Positions 1 through 12,172 are shown, counted from the stretch's first letter. The stretch is 64,000 nucleotides of DNA from Desmodus rotundus (GCF_022682495.2 NC_071393.1:102971010-103035009), one strand, 5' to 3'. The notes: generated from the letters alone by a model not told the origin. Numbers and translations: made by a program.

Positions 1-309
1 AATTTGAACATTTCACCTAAAATACTATATGGTATGCTGGAGAATGATATTGTTATGTCCACAGAATTAAATGCTTATGACATTGTAATAAAAGCTTTTG
101 TAATAAAAGGGGGCATTATTTTTGCCGGACCCTGTATAGTTCCTTAATGATCAATTATATGATGTCTTACATCAACTGACATGATTAAAATCACAGCGTT
201 TTAGAGCTGAAAAAAGTTAAAGAACATCTAGCTCAGCATTTAGCCAAAGTGTAATCTGAGAAACCCCCAAAAGAGGGATGTGACGGAGAAAAGATTCCGC
301 AACTGTATT
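1..309. other. Unrecognised AT-rich sequence
   Basis: No repeat family, open frame or regulatory signature that I recognise. It ends where an MLT1-like LTR begins. Confidence 0.5.
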
Positions 310-697
310 AGGTCTTTAGGGCTCCCATAACAAAGTACCACAAACTGGGTGGCTTAAACGATAAAAATTTATTTTCTCACAGTTCTAGAAATTAGAAGTC
401 TAAGCCTGAGAGATCAACAGGGTTGGTGTCTTCTGAGGCCGCTCTCCTTGACTGGCAGCTGTGGCTGTTCTCACCGACCTCACCCTCACGTCGGTCTCCC
501 CTCTGTGTGCCCGCTTGTGTCCTAGCTGCCGCCTCTTCTTTTACAGGTACCGACTGATTGGACCAGGGCCCGCGCTCATGACGGACTTTACCTTCAACCC
601 TTTAAAGGCCCTGTCTCTAAACACTGTCACATCCCAGGTTCTGGGTATTAGGATTCAATGCGTGAATTTGGGGAGGAACACAATTCAGCTGTAACAA
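310..697 (-). mobile_element. MLT1-like (ERVL-MaLR) solo LTR, reverse orientation
   Basis: Read on the minus strand, this has the hallmarks of an MLT1-type LTR. It starts near a segment meaning 'not-I-GTGTTCCTCCCC' with a following ATTCA and 'CCTAATACCC'. It continues through a GGGCCTTT block and an ACTGTGAGAAAATAAATTT block that carries the AATAAA signal. It ends with the conserved 'AAGCCACCCAGTTTGTGG' block followed by TACTTTGTTA. These blocks are also found in the MLT1 pieces near 38.4-41.3 kb, on the other strand. MaLR LTRs are old, non-autonomous relatives of ERVL. No coding potential is expected, and the 77-codon frame over it is fortuitous. The exact subfamily is uncertain. Confidence 0.7.
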
Positions 698-825
698 TAA
701 TCAAATGAATTGGGGGAAGATTCTCATCAATTCCAAAGTCACATTGGCTAAATTTCAAAGGCTCTCAGAAGCTGTTGAACTAGCAAGCTGGTCTAAATAC
801 ATTACACCATTGTTTCCAAACTGTA

Positions 826-1030
826 CCTTTTAAAAAAGATTTTATTTATTTATTTTTTAGAGAGGGGAGAAGGGAGGGAGAAAGAGAGGGAGAGAAACAT
901 CAATGTGTGGTTGCCTCTCGCACACCCCCTTCTGGGGACCTGGCCTGCAACCCAGGCATGTGCCCTGACTGGGAAAAGAACCAGTGACCCTTGGATTCTC
1001 AGACCAGCACTCAATCCACACCAGCCAGGG
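826..1030 (-). mobile_element. Ves-type bat SINE, reverse orientation
   Basis: Reading the minus strand gives CCCTGGCTGG, a tRNA-like part, then 'AACCACACATTGATGTTTCT', CT-rich sequence and an A/T-rich tail (TAAATAAATAAAA). This order is that of the bat Ves SINE family, transcribed by RNA polymerase III and moved by L1 machinery. Flanks TTCCAAACTGTA (near 815-825) and TTCCAACTGTA (near 1034-1044) look like a target-site duplication with one indel. The 62-codon minus-strand frame is a by-product. Confidence 0.88.
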
Positions 1031-1124
1031 TCTTCCAACTGTATGTAATTTAGGAATCTTTTTTTCCTTCCCAGATAGTTTGTATTAAGTTCCTACAGAA
1101 CGTAATTTAGAAGCACCAATTCTG

Positions 1125-1245
1125 TCTACCCCACCATTGTACAGATAAGAAACCAGGGCTCAGGGATTCGAGTGACGTGGCTAAGATCAGTTTGTCCACA
1201 GCTGGAGCGTGACAGGGTCTCACTGTTACAGATTCACAGCCTTAT
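1125..1245 (-). repeat. MIR fragment, reverse orientation
   Basis: Contains degraded MIR core blocks on the reverse strand: 'ACAGATAAGAAACCAGGGC', then 'GTGACGTGGCTAAGATCA' and an 'AGCTGGAGCGTGACAGG' block. These correspond to the usual ACAGATGAGGAAACTGAGGC, TGGCCCAAGGTCA and GCAGAGCTGGGATT core order. Short and diverged. Confidence 0.55.
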
Positions 1246-1564
1246 TTTATTGAAGCTACGACCCACGTGGTCCAGTCTCAGAGCCAGCACACATTTAAAG
1301 AAGCTGTGGCCCTGAAGGGATTCTATTGTTTACTTGAATCTCTTAAATGAAATCAAAGAGCACCTAAGTGATCCCCACAGGCCCCCCTTCCCTCATTTCC
1401 CCAGCGTTGTAGAATGCTAGACTCTCAGGAACGTTTTGGTTACCGTAGACTTCACTGGCAAAACAAAACCAGAAACACCTCCTTTACCCCAATCTGTGAA
1501 ACTCCACTGTCTCTCCTCTTCCCCAATTTTCCAGCTCTTCACTGTGTGTAGTTACTATCCTTTT
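1246..1564. other. Unrecognised spacer
   Basis: About 320 bases with no recognised repeat or gene. It ends at the target site of the next SINE. Confidence 0.4.
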
Positions 1565-1574
1565 AAGAAGTCCT

Positions 1575-1747
1575 GCCCTGGCTGGAGTCTAGTAGAAGGA
1601 GTCACCTTCTAGTAGGAGGTGCCTGAGAGGCAACCACACATTGATGTTTCTCTCCCTCTCTTTCTCCTTCCCTCGCTTTCTCCCTCCCTTCCCCACTCTA
1701 AAACTAAATAAATAGAATATATATATATATATTTTTTTTTTTTAGAA
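1575..1747 (+). mobile_element. Internally rearranged Ves SINE
   Basis: Starts with CCCTGGCTGG and later has 'GAGAGGCAACCACACATTG', the CT-rich stretch and an A/T tail with a TA run (about 1718-1731) and a T run. It is flanked by a perfect 10-bp duplication AAGAAGTCCT at 1565-1574 and 1748-1757. The tRNA-like middle is missing and is replaced by two imperfect copies of TCTAGTAGAAGG / TCTAGTAGGAGG. The pol III B box is therefore absent, so this copy cannot be a normal source element. Confidence 0.87.
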
Positions 1748-1757
1748 AAGAAGTCCT

Positions 1758-4324
1758 TACAATCCTCCTACCTCTCTGGGCTTTTCCCACTGTTGCTGAT
1801 CCAACATCAGAAATGCCAGAAAAACCGGTCTGGCAAAGAAAAACTGTCCTCGGGGCAAGAGTGGAGAGGGGGAAATTGGGAGAGGGTGATAAGCTTCTTT
1901 TGAGCAGACTGTGGAAGATGGGAAGTCAAGGGCCACCCCTATGGTAATAAAGCTTTACCTCTCTGCCTCCCAGCCTTTCTTCCTTTCTCTGTGTTTGTCT
2001 CTTAGCCCTGGGTGTTGTCAAGGCAGCTGTCATTGCTCATTTCAACAGATCCACCAGGGATAGAAACAGGGGAGGTGGGGGTCCCTCTGGCTTCTGCCCT
2101 TTGAGGAATAGCCCTGGTTCTCAGATTCCACACTTGATAATTCCATTCCCCTCACAGCCAATGAGTCATCGGGAGTGGCAGTCATTTATGGTAGCATGCC
2201 TACTGAGGCGGAAAGGTCAAAAATATTACCAATGGTGACAATTCACATAGGCAAGAGTTGACAGAATACTTACTCAGCTCAGGCCCTAAACGTGGTGCTC
2301 ACTGTCGTCTTCTGTTACCAAAGCCCATTTACCTCCCCATTTTTATTTCAGAACAACTTCAGGGAGGCTAAAAGTATGAGGACTAATTATGAGAACTTCT
2401 GGATGAGAGCAGCCATTTCAGTCTTCTCTAGAACACTGTAGTGTGAGCACCCAGCACTTGGTCCTTTGTATGTGGTTTAAAGGCTTCCTCTGAGAACACG
2501 GGGCTTTTCAATCAGTGGGACTCATGCTCTTTGTAGTTGGCATATGATAAAAAAAAAAAAGAGAGAGAGAGAGCTTTGCAGAACCCAGCCCTGAACCCAC
2601 AAGATTCATTCCCACCTCTTCCCATCTCCTGCTCCATCGCTATGATTGCCCTGCATCTCTTGACCTTTTAGGCTTATTTCCTGTTCCTTATTTCCTGGCC
2701 TGAAACGTGTCCCTTGGATCTGAAGGCAGAGCTAGCCTCCCCTTCTCTCCTCTGGCGAGTTTCTCAGAGCTGGTTTGCCCTTATTCTCTGGCTCTCTCCT
2801 CTCCTGCTCCCCTGATCACCACCACTTGCTTCAGCATGTCACTGGCCCTGTTCTTCTCAAGGGCAGGAATAAGGGACATCTCTAGAGTTTGGAGCCCAGA
2901 AATAATCTCACTTTCCCAGGCTTCAGAGAATTTCCCAGGGAGCCCCAGGGCTCTTGCACTGCTTCTATGGTGTCTGGGTAGATGACTGGGAGGGCTTCGG
3001 AGGTGAAATGGCCACCGGGAGATCTGCATGGACAAGGCATATAAAGGTGGCCAAGGGGGTGATTTTGCCACACACGGATTTCTTCTCTTACTGTTTTTAA
3101 TGCATTGCTGGATATGAAATATCAGACATAGTAAATATACCTGAGAATATTAAATGAAAACAAGCTTTAAAAACCATGGAATAAAAAAATCCCATAAAGT
3201 ATATATTGTTCCCTCCAAAAGAACTGATCTTTGCATGATTCTTATCTCCAGTCATCTTTATTGAAGACATTTCTGATTTGTTATTGCAATAGGCTTTCTG
3301 AAATCAGATGTGATGCTCATTATTCTCGCACAGGGGTTTTATTTATCCTTGCATTTCTCAAACAAACAAGGGAACCGGGGGACCTGGGGATGCGCACCAT
3401 TCCACAACCCTCACACCCTGCAGCAGGTGCTTTTCAACTCTGATATGGAGAGAGTAGCAAAAATGCAGCTCTGAGGCCTGATGGAGGCTCCTCTAGGTCA
3501 TCAGATAAATACTGAAACAAAGCTCGTCTGTTCTTAGATCAATTCTGCAGTAACGGATTTGTCTTTGGCCAATGTGTCTAACAGGGTTCCATGTACATGT
3601 AGGTTAGCAAAGACGGTTGTGAGAAACAAGAGAAACATTAGATGTTCAGAGGATCCTCTTTCCTTTTTTTCTCCTTAAATCAATAATTTGCATTTATCAG
3701 TTGCAAGTCTACCCCCAGCTTGGGGCTATAGGTATTGTTCTAAGGGAAATAATGCGTGACCTCTAATGTAAGGCTCCCCACCCCCATCTGTCACAGATTT
3801 TCAATTGCTACCTTTATCCCTGTGGTCACACGTACACTGTCCCTTCTAACATGGTCAGCCATGGTAGGGGAGATTTCTGATTAACGTATGAAGTAGACCA
3901 GCATTCAACATCTAGCGAAACATCTGGGGCCTGGAAAGGCTCTTAGTGAGTTGGTGAGGCCATGACAGCAAGGCCTGTGCACTGAGTGAGGCACTTGGAG
4001 AACAGTTTCAACTAAAAAGGAAATCAAAGAATTCCAGTGTGTTTGGTGCACAGTCACTTCCTAGTTCTCTGGATAGTCCCTCCAGTGGCCTCCTTTTTCT
4101 CCTTCTCTTGCTTACCTATTTGTCTGTCCCCCACAATTTCCCACTGGCCTCATTCAATTCCACCTCACTAAATACTTGTGTTTATTTATACTGTTTAGGC
4201 ATGGCTCATTCATGCAGCTGAAGTCGTGAATAACTTACCTGTCCAGAGCGGAGAAGGAAGAACAGAAAAAAGGGGAAAGAAAGAAGACTGCTCCTAATTT
4301 GTGAGGCCATGGTTCAAACAGCCA
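1758..4324. other. Unrecognised sequence, no gene found
   Basis: About 2.5 kb without a repeat I can name. Frames of 92-96 codons overlap on opposite strands around 2707-3071 with no splice sites or motifs that would make them exons. Only a short A/GA microsatellite (2549-2573) stands out. Confidence 0.45.
2549..2573 (+). repeat. A12 plus (GA) microsatellite
   Basis: A run of 12 A followed by six to seven GA units. Confidence 0.9.
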
Positions 4325-4502
4325 GAGAGACCTTGACTTTGGGTCCCTGTTCTGCCTTTTGCTAGCTGAGCGACTCTGGGAAACCTACTGAATGTCTATG
4401 AGCCTTTGTTGTCTAGATTGCAAAATGGGCATTTTGGGGTTGCTACAAGGAGTGTACAGGTTCCTGGCTCACGGTAGGTGCTGAGGAGAGGGTTGTTATT
4501 AA
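4325..4502 (+). repeat. MIR, forward orientation
   Basis: Shows the MIR order: 'TTTGCTAGCTGAGCGACTCT', then 'GGGAAACCTACTGAATGTCT', an AAAATGGG block, and a terminal 'CTCACGGTAGGTGCTGA' block followed by a TTATTAA end. Diverged but collinear with the family. Confidence 0.65.
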
Positions 4503-4801
4503 TATGTTACATGGACAGAGTTATAGTGTATATACAATTTGACATCCTGCTTTCTCATTTAAGACTATAGTATGCGCATCTTCCCATATTCTCCAAACTC
4601 TTTGTAAACATCATTTTAAAATGCTAGAGAGTAGTCCATCAAAAGGATGTACTCTAATTATGTACATGTTTCTTTATTTTGGGATGCTTAAGGTTTTTGT
4701 TGTTGTTTAACTACAAAAGATGCTACATCTTCGAACATAAAACCTTTTCTGCATTTAGGTGTACTTTCCATGGGCTTTATTCCTAGGAGTGGAATTACTA
4801 A
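4503..4801 (-). repeat. Old L1-like (L1M/HAL1-era) 3' region fragment
   Basis: Text such as 'GACATCCTGCTTTCTCATTT', 'GTAGTCCATCAAAAGGATGT', 'CTTTTCTGCATTTAGGTGT' and 'ATTCCTAGGAGTGGAATTAC' matches a common mammalian interspersed sequence. I associate it with old L1 3' regions read in reverse. The sense version of the same family appears at 43.8 and 45.2 kb. It is cut by LTR1 at 4802. Class assignment is uncertain. Confidence 0.5.
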
Positions 4802-5295
4802 TGATACAGAGAAATCTGATGAGATCACTGGGGGAAAGTAGGGAGGGGATGTAGGAGGAGTTTGCCTGAGGCAATGGTAAACAGCCTAGGACGGGATTGG
4901 ATGAGAAGCTGAATGAATGGAATTATGGGCAAGAAGATTTGAAATAAAAGAAGTGCTCTTGGGTTCTTGGGGTGGCTTGGCCCAGCTTGGCCCTCCCTAG
5001 CTCTTGGGCTCTTTTCCTTGAGGATGCCTGGATGATCATGCTGCAGCTGCCTGCATTTCTCAAGGGACAGTATTTTGAATAGGAAGAAGCTCTGGGCACA
5101 TCCTAGAGTCGGGCTGGCCTGGCACAGGGTGGCAGGGTAATTCTTCTTTGGGTGTTCTAGGGAAGGAACTTTCATGAGGCAGATAAAGAATTGTTGATCA
5201 GCAGATAAAGAAATACAAGGGAAATCACTGCTAGATTGCAACTGTTATCTGATTAACCTTTTTTCCAAACCCTTTATCAACCCTTTTCTTCTCCT

Positions 5296-5302
5296 TATAA
5301 AA
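5296..5302 (+). promoter_or_regulatory. TATA-like box in LTR1
   Basis: TATAAAA, 77 bases upstream of the LTR polyadenylation signal, in the position expected for the U3 promoter. Activity today is unknown. Confidence 0.5.
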
Positions 5303-5378
5303 AGACCAGCTTGAGATGAGATGTTAAGATGGTTTTTAGGACACATAACCCACCATCTTTTCAGATTGTCAGCATCTG

Positions 5379-5384
5379 AATAAA
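5379..5384 (+). promoter_or_regulatory. LTR1 polyadenylation signal
   Basis: AATAAA within the conserved CTGAATAAAG block shared with LTR3. Confidence 0.6.
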
Positions 5385-5462
5385 GTTCCCATAAAGACTC
5401 AACCCTTGTCTTATTGGTTCTGATAGTGACAGGCAGCACAAACACCAACTTTTCCAGTTTCC

Positions 5463-7724
5463 TTTTCACTTGAAATGATATGTTTATACATGTTATTTAA
5501 GAAGTTTGATTTGATTGTTTCATTACTGAAGCCTAAAAGCATTCTAACTGGAACACCAGCTTTATAATTATTGAAAACCTTTTCCAAATCAATTCACACA
5601 TGCAAAAAAGCATCTTAATTTTCTTTGAATTTGCTGTTCTTTAATTCCTGATGAGATCACATGTTAATTATTCATCTGTTTATTAATAATTTGCATTGTC
5701 TTTTTTTAAATTACATGGAAATATTTTTTCAAAGAGCAGTGGTCCATGGAGGAGGATCATTTGCATGCTGGGCTGAGCAGTGTGTGACATCAAAGGAACA
5801 GTGAAGGTCATACTGGGAATGAGTGTAAAGATATCCAAGGATGCCTATTGCTCATTTTCATAGAAATACTCCTTCAACTTGCATAGTGTCTTTAGCCCAA
5901 TGAGATGGGCTTCTATCCAAAATATGGCAATGAGGAAAGTCAGTCTTTCAGGACCATTTGTTTGCAGAAAACTAGACCTTGGGGAAGACTGTCTCTCAAA
6001 AAGGAGGCAGGAAGTGTGGTGGGTAAAAAAAAAACAAGACCTACAAAAGTGAAGGACAGGTTGAGAGAGAACAAACGCTCACTGAGGACCCGCCATAAAG
6101 CAGCACATACGGCATTTCCCTTCACTTGGCCCTGCCTTTCCCAGTTTCACACCAGTATGGTCCTCACCCATGCCCCACGGAACTTACTTATGTTTCCGCT
6201 CTGGCATAAGAACTTTTACATTTTCCGTGTAGAGAAATGTTCCCAATTACTCTAGTTTTGAAATAAACTTTGAACACATGCATTGGGACATGAGTTTTTG
6301 ATTCATTTCCCAGCAAAGGAAACATATGAAAATGATTCACACTTTCTTTTTATTAGCACGTGAGAGAGTCATCAGTATTAAGGTAGCGTGCGATGGTCAG
6401 ATAATTAGAAACTTAAATGGCCTGGGTTTAATAGGAGGTTTTCAAAATTATGAATAGTCAGTGAATTCAAGTCTGCCTGAGAAGTGCCCGAATGAAGTCT
6501 TATCAATGAGCACATGGACAATACATGGCTAAGGCTGTTTTATAAAAGCCACTGAATTTCTGGTCAAGGCTCTAGTAGATTCCATCAAAGTCTTGTTCTT
6601 AACCATCATAAATGAACAGATCAATAGTTAGTAGTACTGCTAGCCACGTTTAAAGCCAAATAACTCAGATCCCAAGACAACTCAATTTTATTCGTTTGTA
6701 ATTCAGAGGCACTGTGGTAGACGAACCGATACTTGTTTCACCAATTTGTAGATCCCAAGGTCCGCAGCCTGAACCTCCATTCATTAAGCCCACGGAGACC
6801 ATCTGCGGAGTGTGGCTCCCTCATCTGCAGCCTGCTTCTCTTCTGCTTGTTGTTGAGACTTTTCATTACCCAAGTTCCTTTATTAGTGGCATCTCATGGG
6901 AATAGATCTGATCATCTTTGGCAAGATCCTTGATATTCTGACCAAATCAAAATGTGGACTCCATACCAAAGCTGAGAGGGAGAGAACATGAGAACATGTG
7001 TGTGGAGGGGGACCCACAGGGGGAAGAGTGTATTTTTAGAAGAAATGTAGGGCAGTTGGAGGGTGCCGTGTGGCCTGTGTGTATGTCGGTGATGGCGTTT
7101 ATGCCACTTCACATTGCTTGTTAGTTGTGCCCACTACTTAGTGATTTAAAAAATAATATCGCTTAGCTTGAATGAGAATTATATTGGAAAGAATAGTTTA
7201 GGGAAAAAAAACAGGTCATTTGTGTTTCTGGCTGCCTACTCTTTGTATGCAAAGTAATAAAATAAACAGGATCCCCAAATAGTACTTTTCTGCTTACCCA
7301 AAGAAATCTCCCACTTTGCCCTGAATTACAAAAGTTTCTGGTTCAAAGGAACTAGATAAGGAATTAGGCTTGCAGGGGAAGGAATAGGAGGAGGAGGCAA
7401 GACTAACTTTAATGAAGGGCTCAGATTTGACTGAGTGTGTTGGTGTTTGTCAGGGGAAGGCAGTTTCTCACTTTCTGGGGTAAACGTCTTGGAAACGCAG
7501 ACCCTACGTTTGTGATCTAAGCTTTTCTTTTCCTTCCCTGGTAGAGCTCTGGGTGGACAATACCACTGCTGCTGCCTACAAAACCACTTAATGCTTTAAG
7601 ACACAGTGTTGCCTCAGCCCTGGCCAATGCCGGGCTGGCGGGTGGGGCAGAGCCATTGCAGTGTTGGCTGATGAGGCCTGAGTTTTCAACGGCCTCTTCT
7701 CTCTCGGCCCCAACCCATGGGAGT
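5463..7724. other. Unrecognised sequence, AT-rich
   Basis: About 2.2 kb. The longest frame, 116 codons at 5905, has no recognisable motif, and an overlapping frame on the other strand makes it unlikely to be an exon. I see no repeat family here. Confidence 0.4.
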
Positions 7725-7890
7725 TAGCATTTGGCATCCAGTACCCACAGTCAGGGTAGCACCTGTATCAGACCCAGATTCCTAGCAATCAGCATTTCTG
7801 AGAGCAGGGCCCGGGAATGTGCATTTTTGACAAGTGACTCCCGTGATTCTTAGGCTCACCCAGATTTTTATTCTCAAAGTTTAACAACTA
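7725..7890 (+). repeat. MER5-like hAT fragment
   Basis: Contains a CAGGGCCCGGGAAT block followed by 'GTGCATTTTTGACAAGTG', a TGATTCTTAGGCTCAC block and a terminal 'TTCTCAAAGTTTAACAAC' block. This order resembles the MER5 family, short non-autonomous hAT-Charlie DNA transposons. Terminal inverted repeats are not clear. Confidence 0.45.
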
Positions 7891-10871
7891 CCATCTCATT
7901 TTCTTTTTCTTTTCTTTTCGGCAGCTGGAATCATCACTGTGTTTTGAAAAATTCTCATAATGAAGAAGAATATTTTGACCAGGTTGTAGAAGCATTGGTG
8001 GTTTGGGTGATGTGTGGGCTGCATCGGCCATCTGACTGTGACTCAGTTTGGGCGTCAGTAATTCAAATTGACTCGTCCCCAGGAAAGCCACACCAGTCAC
8101 TTCCACAGTGACTGCGGGGGGTGGGCTACGTGTACTGAGTGCTCTTTATTCTATTCTTCAAAAGATGCTTTCCTGCAGCAAGAGGCAATGGTGTCACAAG
8201 ACAAAACAAACTCTCCGTACACTAATTGAGTGTGCTTTTAATCTAACTATGAAACGTTCCTCAATGGCTTTAATATTAGTAATTTCTTTTGTGTATTCTG
8301 TGTATATCCTTAACACTGAAAGATAATAATGTATAGCAAGTTCTTGATTATTCACTTTGTGGATTTTCTAAATTTTTTATTCCAAGCTCAAAGTCTCCAG
8401 TGCTCAGAACCCTGCCAGGTTGACATCTCCCAGTTATTTTAAGCTAAACATGACTGAATAGGTACAGCTGCTACATAAATAAGGATTTCATAGTTTGCTC
8501 TAATTTTGGTGCAAATCTATGGCTTTCAATTAAAGGCTATGATTGTAATCATTGTTCACAAAGTTGGATGAAAGATACAGTTTTTATATGTATTTCTGGT
8601 TTGGGTCCAAGTTTAGTGTATGTGCTGTGGAAGTGAGCGTGTGTTTGTGTTGTTATTCTCCCTCTTTAACTAAATAATCACTTAAGATGATTAGAAAGTG
8701 GTTCTTAATTCAGGAATTATTTAAGCAACATGCTTTAGGGGAAGACAAAATGTCTTCAAACTTTACTTCTTGAAGTTTACCCAACATGCGAGGGGGCCCT
8801 TTAAGAGCAGAGCAGTTTGATTTAAATCTTTCTACACCATCAGCTGGGAAGACACAGCTCCTTGGCCAGCATCTCTCTTCACCTCTTTGTTTCTGCTCCA
8901 GCTTCATCCCTGGACAACCTGACATCTGTCAAGTCTCCAGGCTGGGAAGATATTCCAACATTCTCTTCCTTTCTTACCCCCACCCCAACTCCAACCCCCA
9001 ACACTCCCAACTAGATCCACATGCCCAAAAGCAGGACTCCAAGGTCAAGTCCGTCAACACTTCACCCTCCCACCTCAGTGCCATAACAAAGTTTTTTCAG
9101 CTCTGACTTAACCCTGTGGACTGCACTGGGACTTAACCGAGGTATCTCCTTGACCATCTCACTGTGGATTATCAGCTCTATTGTGAAGCCTGAAGTATTT
9201 GGCATACTCTGAATAGTATATTTTATTTGTTTAAATCCTCGTTGTATTTAAATAGTTGTTCTTAGCTGAGGGCAAATATTTTTGAAAGTGAGCTGGTCTC
9301 TGACGACTAGACTGGTTATAGAATTCCTCCTTCAAATCTGAGCACTACTGAAAGTAAAAGGAGGTGCTAAGTGGATACAAGATTCACGCAGGACGTGCAA
9401 TCATTTTACTAATCAGGCAAACAATTGTCTCGTGCAGGGGTCCTGGATTCCTGTCCTTTGCACTTGCCATTGGGGAAAGAGAGCAGAATGGACTAAGGAA
9501 AGTGGAGACATGGGAAGAAAAAGAGGGAAATAAGAGGCAAAGTGGGAGGAGACAAGGGAAGGACTAAAACTTACTTTAATATAACCTCTAATTGATACAG
9601 TTACGGTTTCTAAAATACACTAATTGTGTTCCTGCCAGAAGAATGCATAAGTCCCAAGAATGAGCAAAAGTATCTAAGGTAAGATTACTGGAGCTGACCC
9701 TAGCTGCTGAATCCTTACACCACAGTTTGATTTCTTCCCAGGGTGCTTTACGGATTGGGACTAATCTCAGCAAGGTCTGGGCTGGGGAAGAATAGTATAT
9801 ATGTGGCTGGAATATATAAGCAGTTTTTCACCTCTCCTTTAACCTTGTAATTCTCTTCCCAAAGACTTAGCACCACTGCCTCAGGGAAGGGATGACTCCA
9901 CAGAAAGCAAATAACACAAAAGGACTCAATTACTAGCTTTTTTTAGTTTTCAATGTTTTGGCCTCAAGAGAACAGAAAGAACTGTAGTTTGTATAACCAA
10001 CTCGGGAGAAGTGATGAGTAGTCACAGAGAAGCTTCCCCAATCTACACTGTTCCCCCTCCTCCAGCTGAAAGTGACCCACCCCCACCCCCTTCCACCACT
10101 CGGGAAAACAGAGGGGGCAAAGAGAAGAGAGGAGCACCGAGATGGTGGTGAGTCTTCCATGGAAAAGGTCTGTACTATGCTCCCTTCCTGGGGTGAAGCA
10201 AGAAGAAAAGTTCCACAACCGAAACTCCTAATATGTTTGGGAAGAACACGACAGAGGAAACCTGGTTTTACTTTCCCAGACAGACTCTAGGAAGGAGGCA
10301 AGACCCCCAGGTAAGTATGGCTCTACTCTGTCCTGGCCCATGAGTTTGAAAAACCCTCACAGGAGACCTGTGAATGGAAGGGATGAAGGAGAGTGCTGGG
10401 GGCAGGGAATGATTCTCTTTTACCCAAGAGAGCCACGGAAGTGACAAATGACTGTGCATGATTGTATTAAGTTTTTTCTAGTCCCAGAATGGCATGGAAG
10501 CATGAGGATTATCCTGCGTGCCCAAGAGGGTCCTGAGAGCTGGCTGACCCAGAGCCAGACCCAAAGATACTGTAATATGGCTCATACGAGGGATGGCTTA
10601 GTCGTGATGAACAAGAGTCCACATCCCATCAAAAGAGCTGTGCTGCTGAAGAGTGACACCCACTCAAGTGAGATGTTCCGCACAACCCTAACCTTCATTC
10701 ATGGGCATTTGGTAAGCCTCAAAATTGAAAGACAGTCACAGAGAAAAGACAGGCACCCAAAAATAACTAAAGTTTCTACTGCTTGGAAGAAAGGGGTTTC
10801 AATATAAGTATTGACTTCATTTATTAAAAATTTTAATTCAGTTTGTCCACAACTGGGTTTGTGAACTGAGA
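7891..10871. other. Unrecognised sequence
   Basis: About 3 kb with no named repeat. The frame of 119 codons at 10448-10807 and the several 60-106 codon frames show no domain motif and often overlap antisense frames. A purine-rich stretch lies at about 9476-9565. Confidence 0.4.
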
Positions 10872-11532
10872 TTCAGTACAACTTGGGTCCACTGAGCTGT
10901 AGCTTGTACCATCTGGTCTTCAAACACTATACCACATGGTCTCCGGTCATAGCCCAGTGTCTTCAGTTCCTCTCTGGCCTCAGGTTATCCTGCCCACACA
11001 CTGTATATACACTCTTACTTCATCCCAACTGAAAGCCTCTTCGGATCAATGTCCTCCCTCCTGTCCCCTTAGTCACCCCCATTGACACTCCCAGGAAAAA
11101 GACAAACTTCCTCCTGTGTGTGTGCAAGAGAGTCCAAGGACTGTGAAAGTTCGTTTTTATTTTTTTCCATCTTTCCTTCTGCATTGGTCCTGCACCATGC
11201 TGTCTGGGATGTCTTTGAGTACCATACTTTTTTAATCCTCACCTGAAAATATACTTATTGATTTTAGAGCCAGAGGAAGGGGGGGGAGAGAGAGAGAAAC
11301 ATCGATGACACAGATGTGAGAGAGAAACACTGATCAGTTACCTCTGGTACACTCCCTGGCCAGGGATCGAACTTGCAGCCTAGGTATGTGCCCTGACCAG
11401 TGATGGAACCTGCAACCTTTTGGTGTATGTGACGATGTTCCAACCAGCTAAGCCACCCAGCCAGGGCTGAGTACCATATTCTTAAAAATCAATTGTCAGT
11501 GCCAGGGAGGACCTTGGTTCTGGGTAATAGAG
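10872..11532 (+). repeat. Local duplication, arm A
   Basis: About 420 bases of unique-looking sequence, plus one SINE, that recur at 12575-13190. Shared landmarks include 'CTGAGCTGTAGCTTGTACCA', 'GGTCTCCGGTCATAGCCCAG', 'CTTACTTCATCCCAACTGAA' and, after the SINE, AAAAATCAATTG followed by a GGTAAT block. This arm is interrupted by SINE 11227-11468. It is not a repeat family I know, so a segmental duplication is the simplest reading. An unrecognised old dispersed repeat is the alternative. Confidence 0.75.
11227..11468 (-). mobile_element. Bat tRNA-derived SINE, reverse orientation (in arm A)
   Basis: On the minus strand it begins near GCCCTGGCTGGGTGGC, has a B-box-like segment and the 'CTCTCTCACATCTGTGTCAT' region, and ends in an A-rich part. 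It is flanked by a perfect 10-bp duplication GAGTACCATA at 11217-11226 and 11469-11478. It has two GAGAGAGAAACA(C/T) blocks and so belongs to a variant different from the Ves copy in arm B. Confidence 0.88.
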
Positions 11533-12172
11533 CAATATGCACACCTGTGCCACGCCCCCATGCCCTCCTTCCTCCAAGTACAGGCTGGATACACCTCACC
11601 AGGGCACCAGATACCTCCTAATGCTTTTCTTCCCCTAATGCTTTTCAACATTGCACCAATGCTATGAATTAGTCACATTGTGTTGATTTTATCGTCATGA
11701 TTGCCATGGAGAAATTCTCTCCCAAGTCTGTCTTTGTGTGTTTTATGTACCATTTCCCTCCAGAAAAGAGCCATCTGCTCTGGTCAGTATAACTGCATCA
11801 CCTCTATGTGCTTTTCATTTGGGTCTTGACCTTAGGTGATGTGGACTTCTCATATGCACATGATGCTAATGAAAATGTCCTTATCTAATGAGTTATGACC
11901 TAACAAATTACTTTAAATAAGGTTACCTGGGGTGAGGGATAGGTTACACTTCTCAGCACAGCTGGAAAATGCAAAAAAAAAAAAAAAAGAAAAAAAAGAA
12001 AGGTAAAAAAAGAAAGGTTCTACTGCCCTTCAGTGTAGCTCTACTGCTTTTATGCTCTTAGAAGTCTGAACTTAGACATACATGTAACCTCATTCAGTGT
12101 AAGTTTGATACATGAGTATTAATATACCCTTATAATTATGTAGCAGGTAAGATGGTAAAAATCCAAGTTATT
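11533..12172. other. Spacer between duplication arms
   Basis: No recognised gene or repeat apart from an A-rich tract at about 11973-12020 made of A runs with interspersed G. Confidence 0.4.

Larger units (their letters stand above)
4802..5462 (+). mobile_element. Solo LTR 1 of an endogenous retrovirus (ERV1-like)
   Basis: Begins TGATACAGAG, like LTR2 at 22221, and the two align over about 400 bases. A shared middle block covers GCCTGGATGATCA, GCTGCAGCTGCCTGCATTT, ACAGTATTTTG and 'ATTCTTCTTTGGGTGTTCTA'. Its 3' part carries a TATA-like TATAAAA (5296), AATAAA (5379) and GTGACAGGCAGCA. This part is shared with LTR3, which lies on the minus strand at 38.7 kb. The exact 3' boundary is blurred and no target-site duplication could be seen. 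No internal retroviral genes adjoin it, so it is best read as a solo LTR. ERV1-like is inferred from the 4-bp duplication at the related LTR3. Confidence 0.75.

Noticed and set aside
4825..5241. 138-codon minus-strand frame
   Set aside because: It runs antisense through LTR1, and the matching region of LTR2 does not keep the frame open.
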